64,000 bases of DNA from Rhizophagus irregularis (taxonomy: Eukaryota; Glomeromycota; Glomeromycetes; Glomerales; Glomeraceae). The first letter of the stretch is position 1; each line of letters starts with the position of its first letter. The stretch spans positions 4,094,501-4,158,500 of the forward strand of contig NC_089447.1 of the NCBI RefSeq assembly GCF_026210795.1. The letters are read 5' to 3'. The translations under genes and the position numbers were made by a program. Below, one piece after another: positions 47,343 through 57,517 of the stretch. Below the pieces are notes generated by a model, which worked only from the letters and a program-made list of their open reading frames with translations, had not been told where the DNA came from and did no database searches.

Positions 47343-48290
47343 TCCAGCTGCCTACTCAAAGACCTAACGAGATGCCCGAAGACAATTTGTTGCGGTCTTA
47401 GCTGGTATTCCTAAGAATATCAAAGAAGCTAACCAAGTTTCTGTTAACAGGGCGGACATCCCCATATTATCACGAAATTGCTGATTATTTTGCCGATCAC
47501 TTGTCCAATATTATCACATAAAAAAATACCATTGAATTAGTTTTTTCACAAATTCTACATAATAATGTAAAAAATTTCAATTTTATTTACTTTATTTTAT
47601 TTATTGTTAATAAATTAGTTCTTAAAATAATTCATAAAAAATTTGTCAAATATCAGACATATATTAATTTTACAATAATTGTAAACATTTATTTAATGAT
47701 AACTTTTGGGTTATCAAAAATTATCCAGGTTTATTTTAGCCATTGATTCTTGAATACCTAAATAATATACTGTAAAAGTTTCAAGTTTCGCCCAAAGATC
47801 TGTGGCTTCACCCGAAGCTTCAAAGTCACGTTAGCAGATGATCGGCATATATATAGCATATATATTAATTATTGAAATTTGACGTAAAATCTAACTTTGG
47901 AAACACATCTTATTTTGCCACAATACTTTTATATTAATTTATTGATAAATGAAACTATTAAATAAAATAATTTAACATAAATTGTCAGAACATTTATTGC
48001 TTGGAATAAAGCTTCAAATTTAACATGATATCACTTATATCATGATCGGCAAGTGATCGACATTGTGATATAATACATGTCCGCCCTGTTGTTTCTACTA
48101 AAGCAATAAACATTCCTTTATTTTTCACTTCTTATAAACCCAAACCTTATATTTATATGAATTTTTATTCTCAAGCTACACTTGATTCAGCTCTAGAATT
48201 AACTGTCTCATTCAAAAACCGTGGTCTTACCTGGCACTTCCCTGATCAAGTTAAAGATCTTTGCCATCACTGGTCGAAATAGTCCAAATC
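47343..48290 (+). pseudogene. LINE ORF1 fragment, second type
   Basis: The plus strand reads RRQFVAVLAGIPKNIKEANQ up to 47445, then after the insertion 47446-48090 continues STKAINIPLFFTSYKPKPYI, YMNFYSQATLDSALELTVSF and GLTWHFPDQVKDLCHH. This resembles an RRM-like portion of a LINE ORF1 of a different subfamily from the one at 40605-46802. Both ends are missing. Confidence 0.6.
47446..48090. mobile_element. hAT-like MITE of about 645 bp
   Basis: The ends are AACAGGGCGGACAT and its perfect inverse. Imperfect flanking duplications GTTTCTGT / GTTTCTAC (two transitions) are seen. The CAGGG start and possible 8-bp duplication suggest hAT. The interior has inverted GATCGGCAAGTGATCG-type words and no coding frame. 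Confidence 0.7.
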
Positions 48291-48925
48291 GGCTAGAAAT
48301 CAGATGTCCGATTTTAGGCTGAATTTGGTGATAAAGATAGCCAAATTATCAATCCAAAAAAAGTTCCGATTGGCAGGCCGATCGATGCCGATCAGAATGT
48401 CAGAATTATATCCAAATTGTTTAGTAATTTTTGATCCGAATTGTTTAAAAAATATTTTCTGATCAAGATAAATTTTGTCTGAATTATAGCAATTTTAGTT
48501 TGAATTTTGTCTGAATTATGGCAAATTTTAGATGATTTTTTTCAAATTTTGTCTGAATTTTGTCTGAATTTTAGATTGAATGTGGATGATTTTTCCAAAT
48601 TTAGTTTTAATTTTATTCAATTTTATTAGACATTTTAAATTACATTGTTATTAAAAATTATATATTCTTTAATTAATATGTTTACCTTTCTAATCTAAAA
48701 CACACCTATGCTATATTAATACCTATAATAAATCATTCTAAACTTGCTATTTTTAACCTAAAGAATAAAAAACAAAAAGAATTAATAAAAAATTAAGCAA
48801 AAAACTCACCAACAATTTACATTTCGAAACTCACCTTTAAATTACTTCTATAGCTCCTATACCAAAATCTTGCGTACCAAATATTCGCCATATTTCCATT
48901 AATATATCCAAATACTCTCGTTAAT
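48291..48925. other. Non-coding DNA with TCTGAATT repeats
   Basis: Positions 48410-48600 carry repeated TTTTGTCTGAATTATGGCAA-like and TTTTAGATGATTTTT words. No gene. Confidence 0.45.
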
Positions 48926-48929
48926 AGAC

Positions 48930-50211
48930 ATGAAGGCTGGTCGCCTAAAAAAAAGAGTAAAATGAAACGTTAGTAAAAAATGCTTCGTTAAATGAATTAA
49001 TTGAAAGTAATAACTAGTAAAAAATATTCCTCACTAAACTTCCGACTAGTCATCCAAATATCGAAGAACCGGCCATCTATAAATAGAAAAAAATGATACG
49101 TTAGAAACGTTTCATTAAGAAATTATTTATTCAAAAAAACTCTATTCGGTGTTCTGGACAAAAAAAAAATGAGAAAAATGAATGTTATCTAACGTTCATT
49201 ATAAAAAAAATTAAAATATTCGAAGTTTTACCTTCGAAATTCCATCTGGAAGAACCAAAAACTTACAAAAAACCAAATGAAACGTTATTAACGTTTCATG
49301 TTAAATAAAAACAATATTTTTGAAGTTACCTTCAAATGGAGTCTGGGACCCGTATCTTCCTTTACGTTCTGGACTTACAAAAAAATAAGAACGAACATTA
49401 GTTAACGTTTGTCAAATAAACACAAATAAACAAAAAAAAAACTTTTTTTCGAAGTTTCACCTTTGAAATACCGTCCGGGAAGTTGAAAACCTAAAATAAA
49501 AGAAAATCAAAACGTTAGTCAACGTTTCATTCAAATAAAATAACAAAAAAAAAATTGGAATTTCGAAAAGGTACCTTCGAAATTCCATCCAAATTATACA
49601 TGCTGCCCAAATTATTTTGGGATGCCATAATTATAATTTGGGATGCTATAATTCATTCGGTTTATATATAATTTACTATGTAAAGTGCTAAAATAATTTG
49701 GGATGCCATAATTGAATTTGGGATTTTACTTATAATTACGGCAGTCCAAAATAATTTGGGTGGCATGTATAATCCAGATATCCAAAAAACCTAAAAAAAA
49801 AAGAAAATCGAAACGTTAATCAATGTTTCGTTCAAATAAAAAAAAGAAAAAATGCAGAATTTTGAAGAGATACCTTTGAAATTCCATCCAGACATATGGA
49901 AATCGGAAAGTTGAAAATCTAAAATAAAAGAAAATCGAAATATTAGTCAACGTTTCGTTCAAATAAATAAACAAAAAAAAATCAGAATTTCAAAGAGGTA
50001 CCTTCGAAATTCCATCCAGATATCCGAAAAACCTAAAAAAAAAAGAAAATCGAAACATTAGTCAACATTTCGTTCAAATAAAAAAGAAAAAATGCATAAT
50101 TTCGAAAAGATACCTTCGAAATTCCATCCAGACATACGGAAACCAGAAAGCTGAAAACCTAAAATAAAAGAAAATCGAAATATTGTCAACATTTTGTTCA
50201 AATTAGTGCTC
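48930..50211 (-). repeat. Tandem array of exon/intron-like units, minus strand
   Basis: About eight units read on the minus strand: TTTTATTTTAG, an exon-like piece of 31-47 nt (for example GTTTTTCGGATATCTGG, ATGGAATTTCGAAG), a donor GTACC/GTATC/GTAAC, a stem-loop whose loop holds the donor (GGAATTTCGAA / TTCGAAATTCC), T-rich filler, a second dyad GAAACGTTGACTAACGTTTC, and the next acceptor. Exon-like lengths are not all multiples of three. One unit is split by the MITE at 49592-49773. Confidence 0.75.
49592..49773. mobile_element. 182-bp MITE in an array unit, 3-bp duplication
   Basis: Inverted ends ATTATACATGC(TG)CCCAAATT, flanked by CCA on both sides (49589-49591 and 49774-49776). Neighbouring units give the empty site. 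The same family is at 12652-12830. Confidence 0.82.
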
Positions 50212-50430
50212 TGAAAAAAATCTGATCTGATCTGGGATCCGCAGATTTGATCTGAGTCAGATCAGTTCAGTTTTCAAAATTTTGATCCATAGATCAGATC
50301 AGATTTAAAAAAAATCTGATCCGATCAGATTCAGATCGGATCAGATCAAACATGAGAAAATCTGATCTGATCTGAACAGATTTTGGATCAGATTTTTTTT
50401 TAAATTTTAAAAAAAATTCATTTTTTTAAA
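50212..50430. repeat. GATCTGATC-rich segment between two divergent arrays
   Basis: It begins TAGTGCTCTGAAAAAAATCT, which resembles the end of the hAT at 35449 (TAGTGATCTGATCC), and is packed with TCTGATC/GATCAGA words. It could be a solo hAT end or MITE. It lies exactly where the minus array stops and the plus array begins. Confidence 0.5.
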
Positions 50431-50439
50431 AACCCTTTC

Positions 50440-53170
50440 CTGGATGAACGGACGCTGGACGACCAAGATTTAAAAGAACGAACTAGGTAAGTTCATTTCT
50501 TTTTTTGTTATTTTTACTTAAGGGAACTTAATTAATGGTTCCCTTCTTTTTTATTAGAAAGCCTGGATGAACGAAGCCTAACGACCAGGATTTAAAAAAA
50601 AAGAACGAACCTATGGTAAGTTCGTTCTTTTTTTTAAGGTTTTTTTTATTTTTTATTTAAGAGAACGTAATTAACGTTCCCTTTCTTTTTTTTTAGGAAA
50701 CCTGGACGTGGACGAAGTCATTAACAACCAGGATTTAAAAAAAGAATGAACTATGGTAAGTTCATTTCTTTTTTTAAGTTTTTTTTTATTTTTACTTAAG
50801 GAAACGTAATTAACGTTTCCTTAGGAAACCTGGACGTGGACGAGGCCATTAATGACTAGGATTTAAAAAAAGAACGAACTATGGTAAGTTCATTTCTTTT
50901 TTTAAGTTTTTTTTTTTAATTTACTTAAGGGAACGTAATTAACGTTTCCTTTCTATTTTTTTTAGGAAACCTGAACGTGGACGAGACTATTAACGACCAG
51001 GATTTAAAAAAAGAACAAACTATAGTAAGTTCATTTCTTTTTTTAAGTTTTTTTTTATTTTTACTTAAGGGAACGTAATTAATGTTTCCTTTCTTTTTTT
51101 TTTAGGAAACCTGGACGAACGAAGTCGTTAAGACGTTAACGACCAGGATTTAAAAAAAAGAACGAACTATGGTAAGTTCGTTTCTTTTTTTAAGTTTTTT
51201 TTTAATTTACTTAAGGGAACGTAATTAACGTTCCCTTTCTTTTTTTTAGAAAACCTGGACGTGGACGAGGCCATTAACAACTAGGATTTAAAAAAAGAAC
51301 GAACTATGGTAAATTCGTTTCTTTTTTTAAGTTTTTTTTTTATTTTTACTCAAGGGAACGTAATTAATGTTCCCTTTCTTTTTTTTTTAGGAAACCTGGA
51401 CGAACGAAGTCGTTAAGACGTTAATGACCAGGATTTAAAAAAAGAACGAACTATGGTAAGTTCGTTTCTTTTTTTAAGTTTTTTTTTTATTTTACTTAAG
51501 GGAACGTAATTAACGTTCCCTTTCTTTTTTTTTAGGAAACCTGGACGTGGACGAAGTCGTTAATAACCAGGATTTAAAAAAAAATGAACTATGGTAAGTT
51601 TTTTTCTTTTTTTAAGTTTTTTTTTTAATTTACTTAAGGGAACGTAATTAATGTTCCCTTTCTTTTTTTTTTAGGAAACCTGGACGCGAGATGAAGCTGA
51701 ACGACCAGGATTTAAAAGAACGAACTATGGTAAGTTTGTTTTTTTATTTTTATTTTTATTTTTTTACTTTAAGGGCGTTCGCCTCGAAACTTTTTTTAAA
51801 TTTTTTTTTTTTTAATTTCTATTAGGAAACGTTACTAATGTTTCCTATAATATTTTTGTAGAACCTTCGGCATATTCGATTTTGGGAAAACGAAATGGTA
51901 AGTTTCGAAGCGTTCGCTTCGAAACTTTTAATATTTTTTTTTTTATTTTTTAGGAACCGTTTCTAACGCTTCCTATACTTCTTTTTAGGACTTTCGGCGT
52001 ATTTGACTGTGGAAAAGAAAGGGTAAGTTTCGAGGCGTTTACCTTGAAACATCTTTAAAGAAATTTATTTTTTAATTTCTTTTTAGGAAACATTACTAAC
52101 GTTTCCTATATTTTTCTTTTGTAGGATCTTTTGGCGCGCTTGACTTGGAATTCGGAAACTTTTTTAAATTATTTTTTTTTTTCATTTCTATTAGGAAACG
52201 TTACTAATGTTTCCATAATTTTTTTTTTTGTAGTACTTTCGACATATTCGATTTTGGAGGAAACGGAATGGTAAGTTTCGAGCTGTTCGTCTCGAAACTT
52301 TTTTTAAAAAATTTTTTATTAGGAAACGTTCTAACTGAACGTCTCCTTTATTTTTTGTAGGTTCAAGAATATCTGGTATTGGATACGGGTCCTGTAACGG
52401 TAAGTTTCGTATGTTTCGTTATGAAACTTCCGTTGTTTTTTTGTTTTTTTTTTATAAATTAGGAAATATTTATTAACATTTCCTTTTTCTTTTTCTTTTA
52501 TTTAGGTATACAATAGAATCCATTCCAAATTCCAATTTTGAAACCAGGATCCTAGAAATTGTTGGAAACCGGCGAAATAATTGGATCGATCAATCAATGA
52601 GTGTGTTCAATAATACATCAATTGCATGAAGGGAAATTGTAAAAATGCAAAGAAGCGATTTGTATAGTATTGTTACATGAGATCGATTGATAATAGTTAA
52701 GCAAAGAAGCTTTAGCGCTGTCGGTGATACTGGTAAAGTACGGGAATCCTGGCAACGATCGATACATCAGAATCCCAGGCCAGTTTTTGAAACGTATCAT
52801 TAATTAGAAATGGTGAACTAATGTATCTCTTGTTTTTTTTTGTAGGTTTCAGATCGGGAATATGCTGGAAACGCTTATAATGTGAGTTTCACAATGTATT
52901 GTGAAATAATCACTTTTTCATTTTAATTAGAAACGTTAGCTAACGTTTCTATTTTACTTTCTTTTGTAGGTTTCGAATCCGGAATGCGTTGGGAATTCTT
53001 GAACTATAAGTTTCGCAACATTCAGTTGCGAAACGAATTATTTTATTATTTTTTTTTAATTAGTTCCACCTTCAATTGAATGGTAAGTTTCGAATTTTGA
53101 AACGAAACTTATTTTATTTTATTATTATTATTATTAATGTTTTTTTTTCTTTTTTTTTATAGGGTTTCAA
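50440..53170 (+). repeat. Tandem array of exon/intron-like units, plus strand
   Basis: About 16 GTAAGT-type donors are spaced 120-140 bp apart up to about 51730, then more irregularly. A typical unit: exon-like GAAACCTGGACGTGGACGAA, GTCGTTAACGACCAGG, ATTTAAAAAAAGAACGAAC, TATG; donor GTAAGTTCG; T-rich filler; dyad AAGGGAACGTAATTAACGTT, CCCTT; TTTCTTTTTTTTTAG. The end of the exon-like piece and the start of the intron-like piece form a stem (AAAGAACGAAC / GTTCGTTCTTT) with the donor in the loop. From 51760 the exon-like pieces change (CCTTCGGCATATTCGATTTT) but the layout persists. Common lengths are 58, 59 and 66 nt, so no frame is kept. Confidence 0.8.
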
Positions 53171-53929
53171 ATAGAATTTTTATGATTCCGAAGCAAAATA
53201 TTAAATATCAGAGATGATGAATTGTGATATTAGACTTCTTTGATTAGTGCGATTTATTCCAACAATCTACAAAAATCAGTGAAAACGATTATCCAGCAAA
53301 AGGGCTTTAAATCAGGTACCTGGATATTGGTACTTCTGAAAACTTAATTTTTTTATTTTATTATATATAGATTTACATTAGATATTTACATTAGTTAAAT
53401 AATTAGATAATTTAATATAAATAATGCTAAATAAATACACTTTTAAATGCGTTTTTCAACTAAAATATACATGTAAATAAATGTATTTTTTAATACTATA
53501 TGTTTATTGTACAATATAAATAAACTAACACATGATACGCGTTGGTTAACATTAATTTGCCATTTTTTTACGCGTATTTTGATAGTGTCGGTCATTATAG
53601 GGTTAGTTTTTCTACATTTTTAAGGCATTAAACAACACTAGTGTCAATTGGCATTAATTAACACTAGTATACACCACCCAAAATCTTACTGATGTATATT
53701 GAGCGGTGTATCTAGTAATTTTGAATAGTTGATACTTTTAAAATGTCAGTTCTTCTACTCTAATAATTTGTAAGTTCATTTCACATTTCCTGCGTGCTAT
53801 ATCTATTGCTTTTATCTGAATTTCCCACTAAATTAATTTGCAAAATAATTTCCCAAAATGTATTAGTAGATTTCACTGGTTTGGAGATGAATTATGAATT
53901 AAATTTATTATATTAAACAAAAATATGTA
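53171..53929. other. Unassigned DNA
   Basis: It includes a run of GTTAACATTAATTTG/TTAATTAACACTAGT words (53540-53680). No gene is supported. Confidence 0.45.
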
Positions 53930-55990
53930 TTTAAACTACATACATACCACGAGTATTTTTTGAGTTTAACCATACTTTATCCATATTATATCTCTCATCT
54001 TTATGACAATTGCAATCAATTGCAATATAGATAAAAGTAATTGGAAGTTGCGGCATTTATAAAGCTACAAATTTCCAATTACCTGAAAGAAATAATTCAA
54101 TAGGCCAAATTGTATTATTTAAATTTTTGTATCCATTTATTTTTAATTGTTCAAGTTCATATGAAAATTTGGCTGATACAGTAGATAAAAAATCATAAGA
54201 TTCCTTTCCTAAATATAAACAAATACTACATATAACAAATATTAATTAAATAAAATATTTACAGTATTATGTAATAATATTTAATATTAAAACTAAGAGT
54301 ATATATAATACATTAGCAAGTTTTAAACAGGCATAAAAAGTGTTGAAAAATGCCATGTGTTGCTCAACACCAAAAAATGTAGGGAAACGAACCCTTTGTC
54401 AATCAATGCTACTTAAAAATGTTTAAAAACGCGTAAAAAAATACCAATTTAAATGTAAAGCTATATGTAGTAAAACAATGATAGTTTAAAACCGTGCATA
54501 CAATGTATAAAACGCGTATATTGATATTAAAAATGTGTATAGCAACGGTATTTTTTAGTCATTGTACGATAGTTAACTTTAATTGTATATACAGTCAACT
54601 CCCTCTATAGTCACTCCCGTTATAGTCACATTCTACTATATAGTCACACCAGTTGAATGTTCAAAACACTTTATTATTAAAATCTATCCTATATAGTCAC
54701 AATCTATCTATAGTCACTATCACACCTATCCTCAAAAATCTTATATTAAAAAGAACCGTTTATAATCACAGTTATATAAAGAATATATTAAATAACTTGG
54801 CATCTAATAATCGTACAAAGATGTATCATAGCTTGTTAGAATCGTCTCACTGAGACAAATCGAATGGTGGTAGTTTTATCCTTTTCCGATCACTGGCTGA
54901 CGAGTTATTCAACAAAATGTTAAACATCGGCATTATAATATTTCTTGATTTACGTTTACTGCGCCATTTAACATTTTGCTAGATTTCTCGGTACCTAGTG
55001 ATTGTGGAAAGACGATTTATAGCTCGTTGGAATCGCCTCATCGAGACGAATCGAATGGTGGTAAGCTCATCTCTCTGTGATCAATATTGATGGAGTTATT
55101 ACTTAAAAACCATTTAATATTTTTTAATTTCGGAAATTGATCTAGTGATTGGATTTCGATGTATCTTATACCATTAGATTCGTCTCATCAAGACGAATCG
55201 AATGGTAGTAAGATCGTCTTTCTAGGATCAATATTGGCAGAGTTATTACACAAAAACCATTAATATTTTTTTAATTTTGGAAATTAATCTAGTGATTGGA
55301 TTTCGACGTATTTTATACCATTAGAACCGTCTCATCAAGACGAATCGAATGGCGGTAAGATCATCTCTCTACGATTAATATTGGCGAAGTTACGATACAA
55401 TAAAGTTTTAAGTATAATTCTGGCTAAAATTATGTTAATTTTTGGCCGGAATTATGATATACAAATATAAGAAATTTTTTATATAGTCACATCTCTTTAT
55501 AATCACCAAATATGGACTGTCCCAAATGTGTGACTATAAAGAGAGTTGACTGTATATTATTGTATATTATTAACATATAAAATGTAAAATATTGTAAATT
55601 TATTTATAAAATACAGTACAATACAAATAATACAAATACATTATCTAAAGAAATTAATAACCTCTTACTATAATTGGATTGCCACGAATTTTTAAGCGAT
55701 CAATATACTAAATTTTCGTTGACAAAGCGCCTCTGGTGACACAACCATAACAAGGTGGATTTTCAAATAAAAAAAACACATTAAAAGTTTTTTTAACAAA
55801 ACTTACACAACCATTCGTTTTTGACGAATTTCTCTAAATCCATTAATAATATTTCACAACAAAAGTAATTTCCTTAACCAATCAAAATCGCTATAATTTT
55901 TATTCATCCAATGATTTAAATCTCCACCTTCTGCGATCTGATCTATATTCCAATAACCTGACTGTAAGCTAAAACGAAAAAGAAAAGAAA
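53930..55990 (-). pseudogene. Transposase-like coding remnant
   Basis: Minus-strand coding-like pieces in order: SGYWNIDQIAEGGDLNHWMN and KNYSDFDWLRKLLLL with a stop (55990-55850); PPCYGCVTRGALSTKI (55780-55710); beyond mariner copy 3, ESYDFLSTVSAKFSYELEQL, NGYKNLNNTIWPIELFLSGN and WKFVAL with a stop (54230-54060). The last segment resembles transposon-encoded proteins common in Glomeromycota, from memory. Stops and an insertion show a dead gene. It lies directly downstream, on the same strand, of the array at 55990-57400. Confidence 0.45.
54592..55552. mobile_element. Mariner-type non-autonomous element, copy 3
   Basis: TA-flanked, 961 bp, ends CAGTCAACTCCCTCTATAGT and the inverse of CAGTCAACTCTCTTTATAGT. 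It is nearly colinear with copy 1 minus its G+C-rich insert, so it serves as the empty-site reference. Confidence 0.9.
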
Positions 55991-57400
55991 ATTAAAAAAA
56001 AATAAAAAAAATAAAATAAAAAATGTAAGTTTTATTCGAAACTTACCAATTCATTTCAAAATGCTAATCTATAGCAATATCACATCTAACGTTAAGAAAT
56101 CTAATTAAAATCCAACGCTGAAGAAACCGGATATCTATAAAAAAAAAAATTAAATTAAAAAACAAACTAAAAAAATTATTAGATAAGTTTTGAATAGAAA
56201 CTTACCATACTGGCATAATAATAAAAAAATCCAAGATATACGAATCTTGGTTTTTCCATTTGTCAGAATATGGAAGCTCACCTGATCCTAAAAAAGAAAA
56301 GAATAGGTATTAATAACCGTTCATAAAAAAAACCAAAAAAAAACCAAGATTCATACTCGTATTTACGAATCTTGATTTACCATTCGTCGGAAGTTCACCT
56401 GAACCTATAAAAAAAAAAGAAAGAAATGGCTTACTTTTTAGCCGTTTTGGGATCTTTGGAGTACTGAAACCTACAAAAAAAAAATAAAAATAAAATGTTA
56501 GAAAAAATTTCATTAAATAAATAAAAAATATATAAAAAAGAATTTTGAAATACCTTCAAAATTCTGTCTAGATGGAAACTGAAAAACCAAAATCCTAAAA
56601 AAAAGAAAATCAAAATGTTGGTAATATTTCGCTAAAATAAAACAAAAGTTAAAAAAAATTTAAAGACTACCTTCGAAATGGAGTCCAAAACCATGTTCTA
56701 GACTTACAAAAAAAAAAGAACGAACATTAATTAACATTTGTTAGATAAAACAGCTTTTTTTAAAGTTACTTAAATTATCTTCAAAATAGAAGTCTAACGG
56801 CAGTGTCCTGGACCTATAAAAAACAAATGAAATGTTAGTAATGTTTTGTTAAATAAAAAACAAAAAAAAAGAAATTTTTCAAAAGTAATTACCTTTAAAA
56901 AATTTTGTATAATTCAGCCATCCAAACTTTAAAAAATAATAAAGCATTAGTTACTAACACTAACATTTCATTTGAATATTAAAAAAAAATAGATTTTGAA
57001 GTTGTAATATCTTCAAAATCTTGAAAGTACGAAACTTTAGTTGTTTCTAACATTTTGTTTTTAAAAAGAAAATAAAAAAAACTACTTATCCTTTTTTTAA
57101 AAAAATAATGTTACAGTTACACAGATCTTGCCATTTTTGTCTGCAAGACTTTAAAACTCAATAAAAGGTTAATTATTTAAACTGAAATCTAAAAAAAAAT
57201 TTTAAAATTAGACGAACCTACTAATTTCATTCATCCTTTACTTTGAAATCTCAAAACCTAAAAGAAAGGAATAAATGAAATGTTAAATAAATATTTCATT
57301 AAAGAACTAAAATTAAAAGAAAAAAATTCTGAAGGTTATACCTTTAGAATAGGCCTTCAAAATGGAAGTAATGGAAGTTTAAAATTGACCAATTCTGATA
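55990..57400 (-). repeat. Third large exon/intron-like array, minus strand
   Basis: About ten units on the minus strand. For example TTTTTTTTAG, GATTTTGGTTTTTCAGTTTC, CATCTAGACAGAATTTTGAAG, then GTATTTCAAAATTC, with the stem GAATTTTGAAG / TTTCAAAATTC over the donor and an A(A/T)CATTTTGATTTTC-type second part. Exon-like sequences differ from the other arrays though CCATCTRGA and TTTCGAAG words recur. Confidence 0.65.
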
Positions 57401-57517
57401 TCCCTACAATAAAAGAATTCTGTATTCTACAGGTTCATAGGCAAATATAAAAAAATAAAAAAATTGGCTTGAAGTCTGACAAACTTAACTATTTCATTTG
57501 CAAGACTTCAAAGTATA

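Noticed and set aside
50440-53170. CRISPR array
   Set aside because: The period is regular, but units diverge along their whole length without a constant repeat and unique spacers, and the genome is eukaryotic.
50440-53170. A protein made of repeated NLDVDEVVNNQDLKKERTM-type units
   Set aside because: One frame is open in a single unit, but unit exon lengths of 58, 59 and 66 nt and in-frame stops prevent continuation across units.
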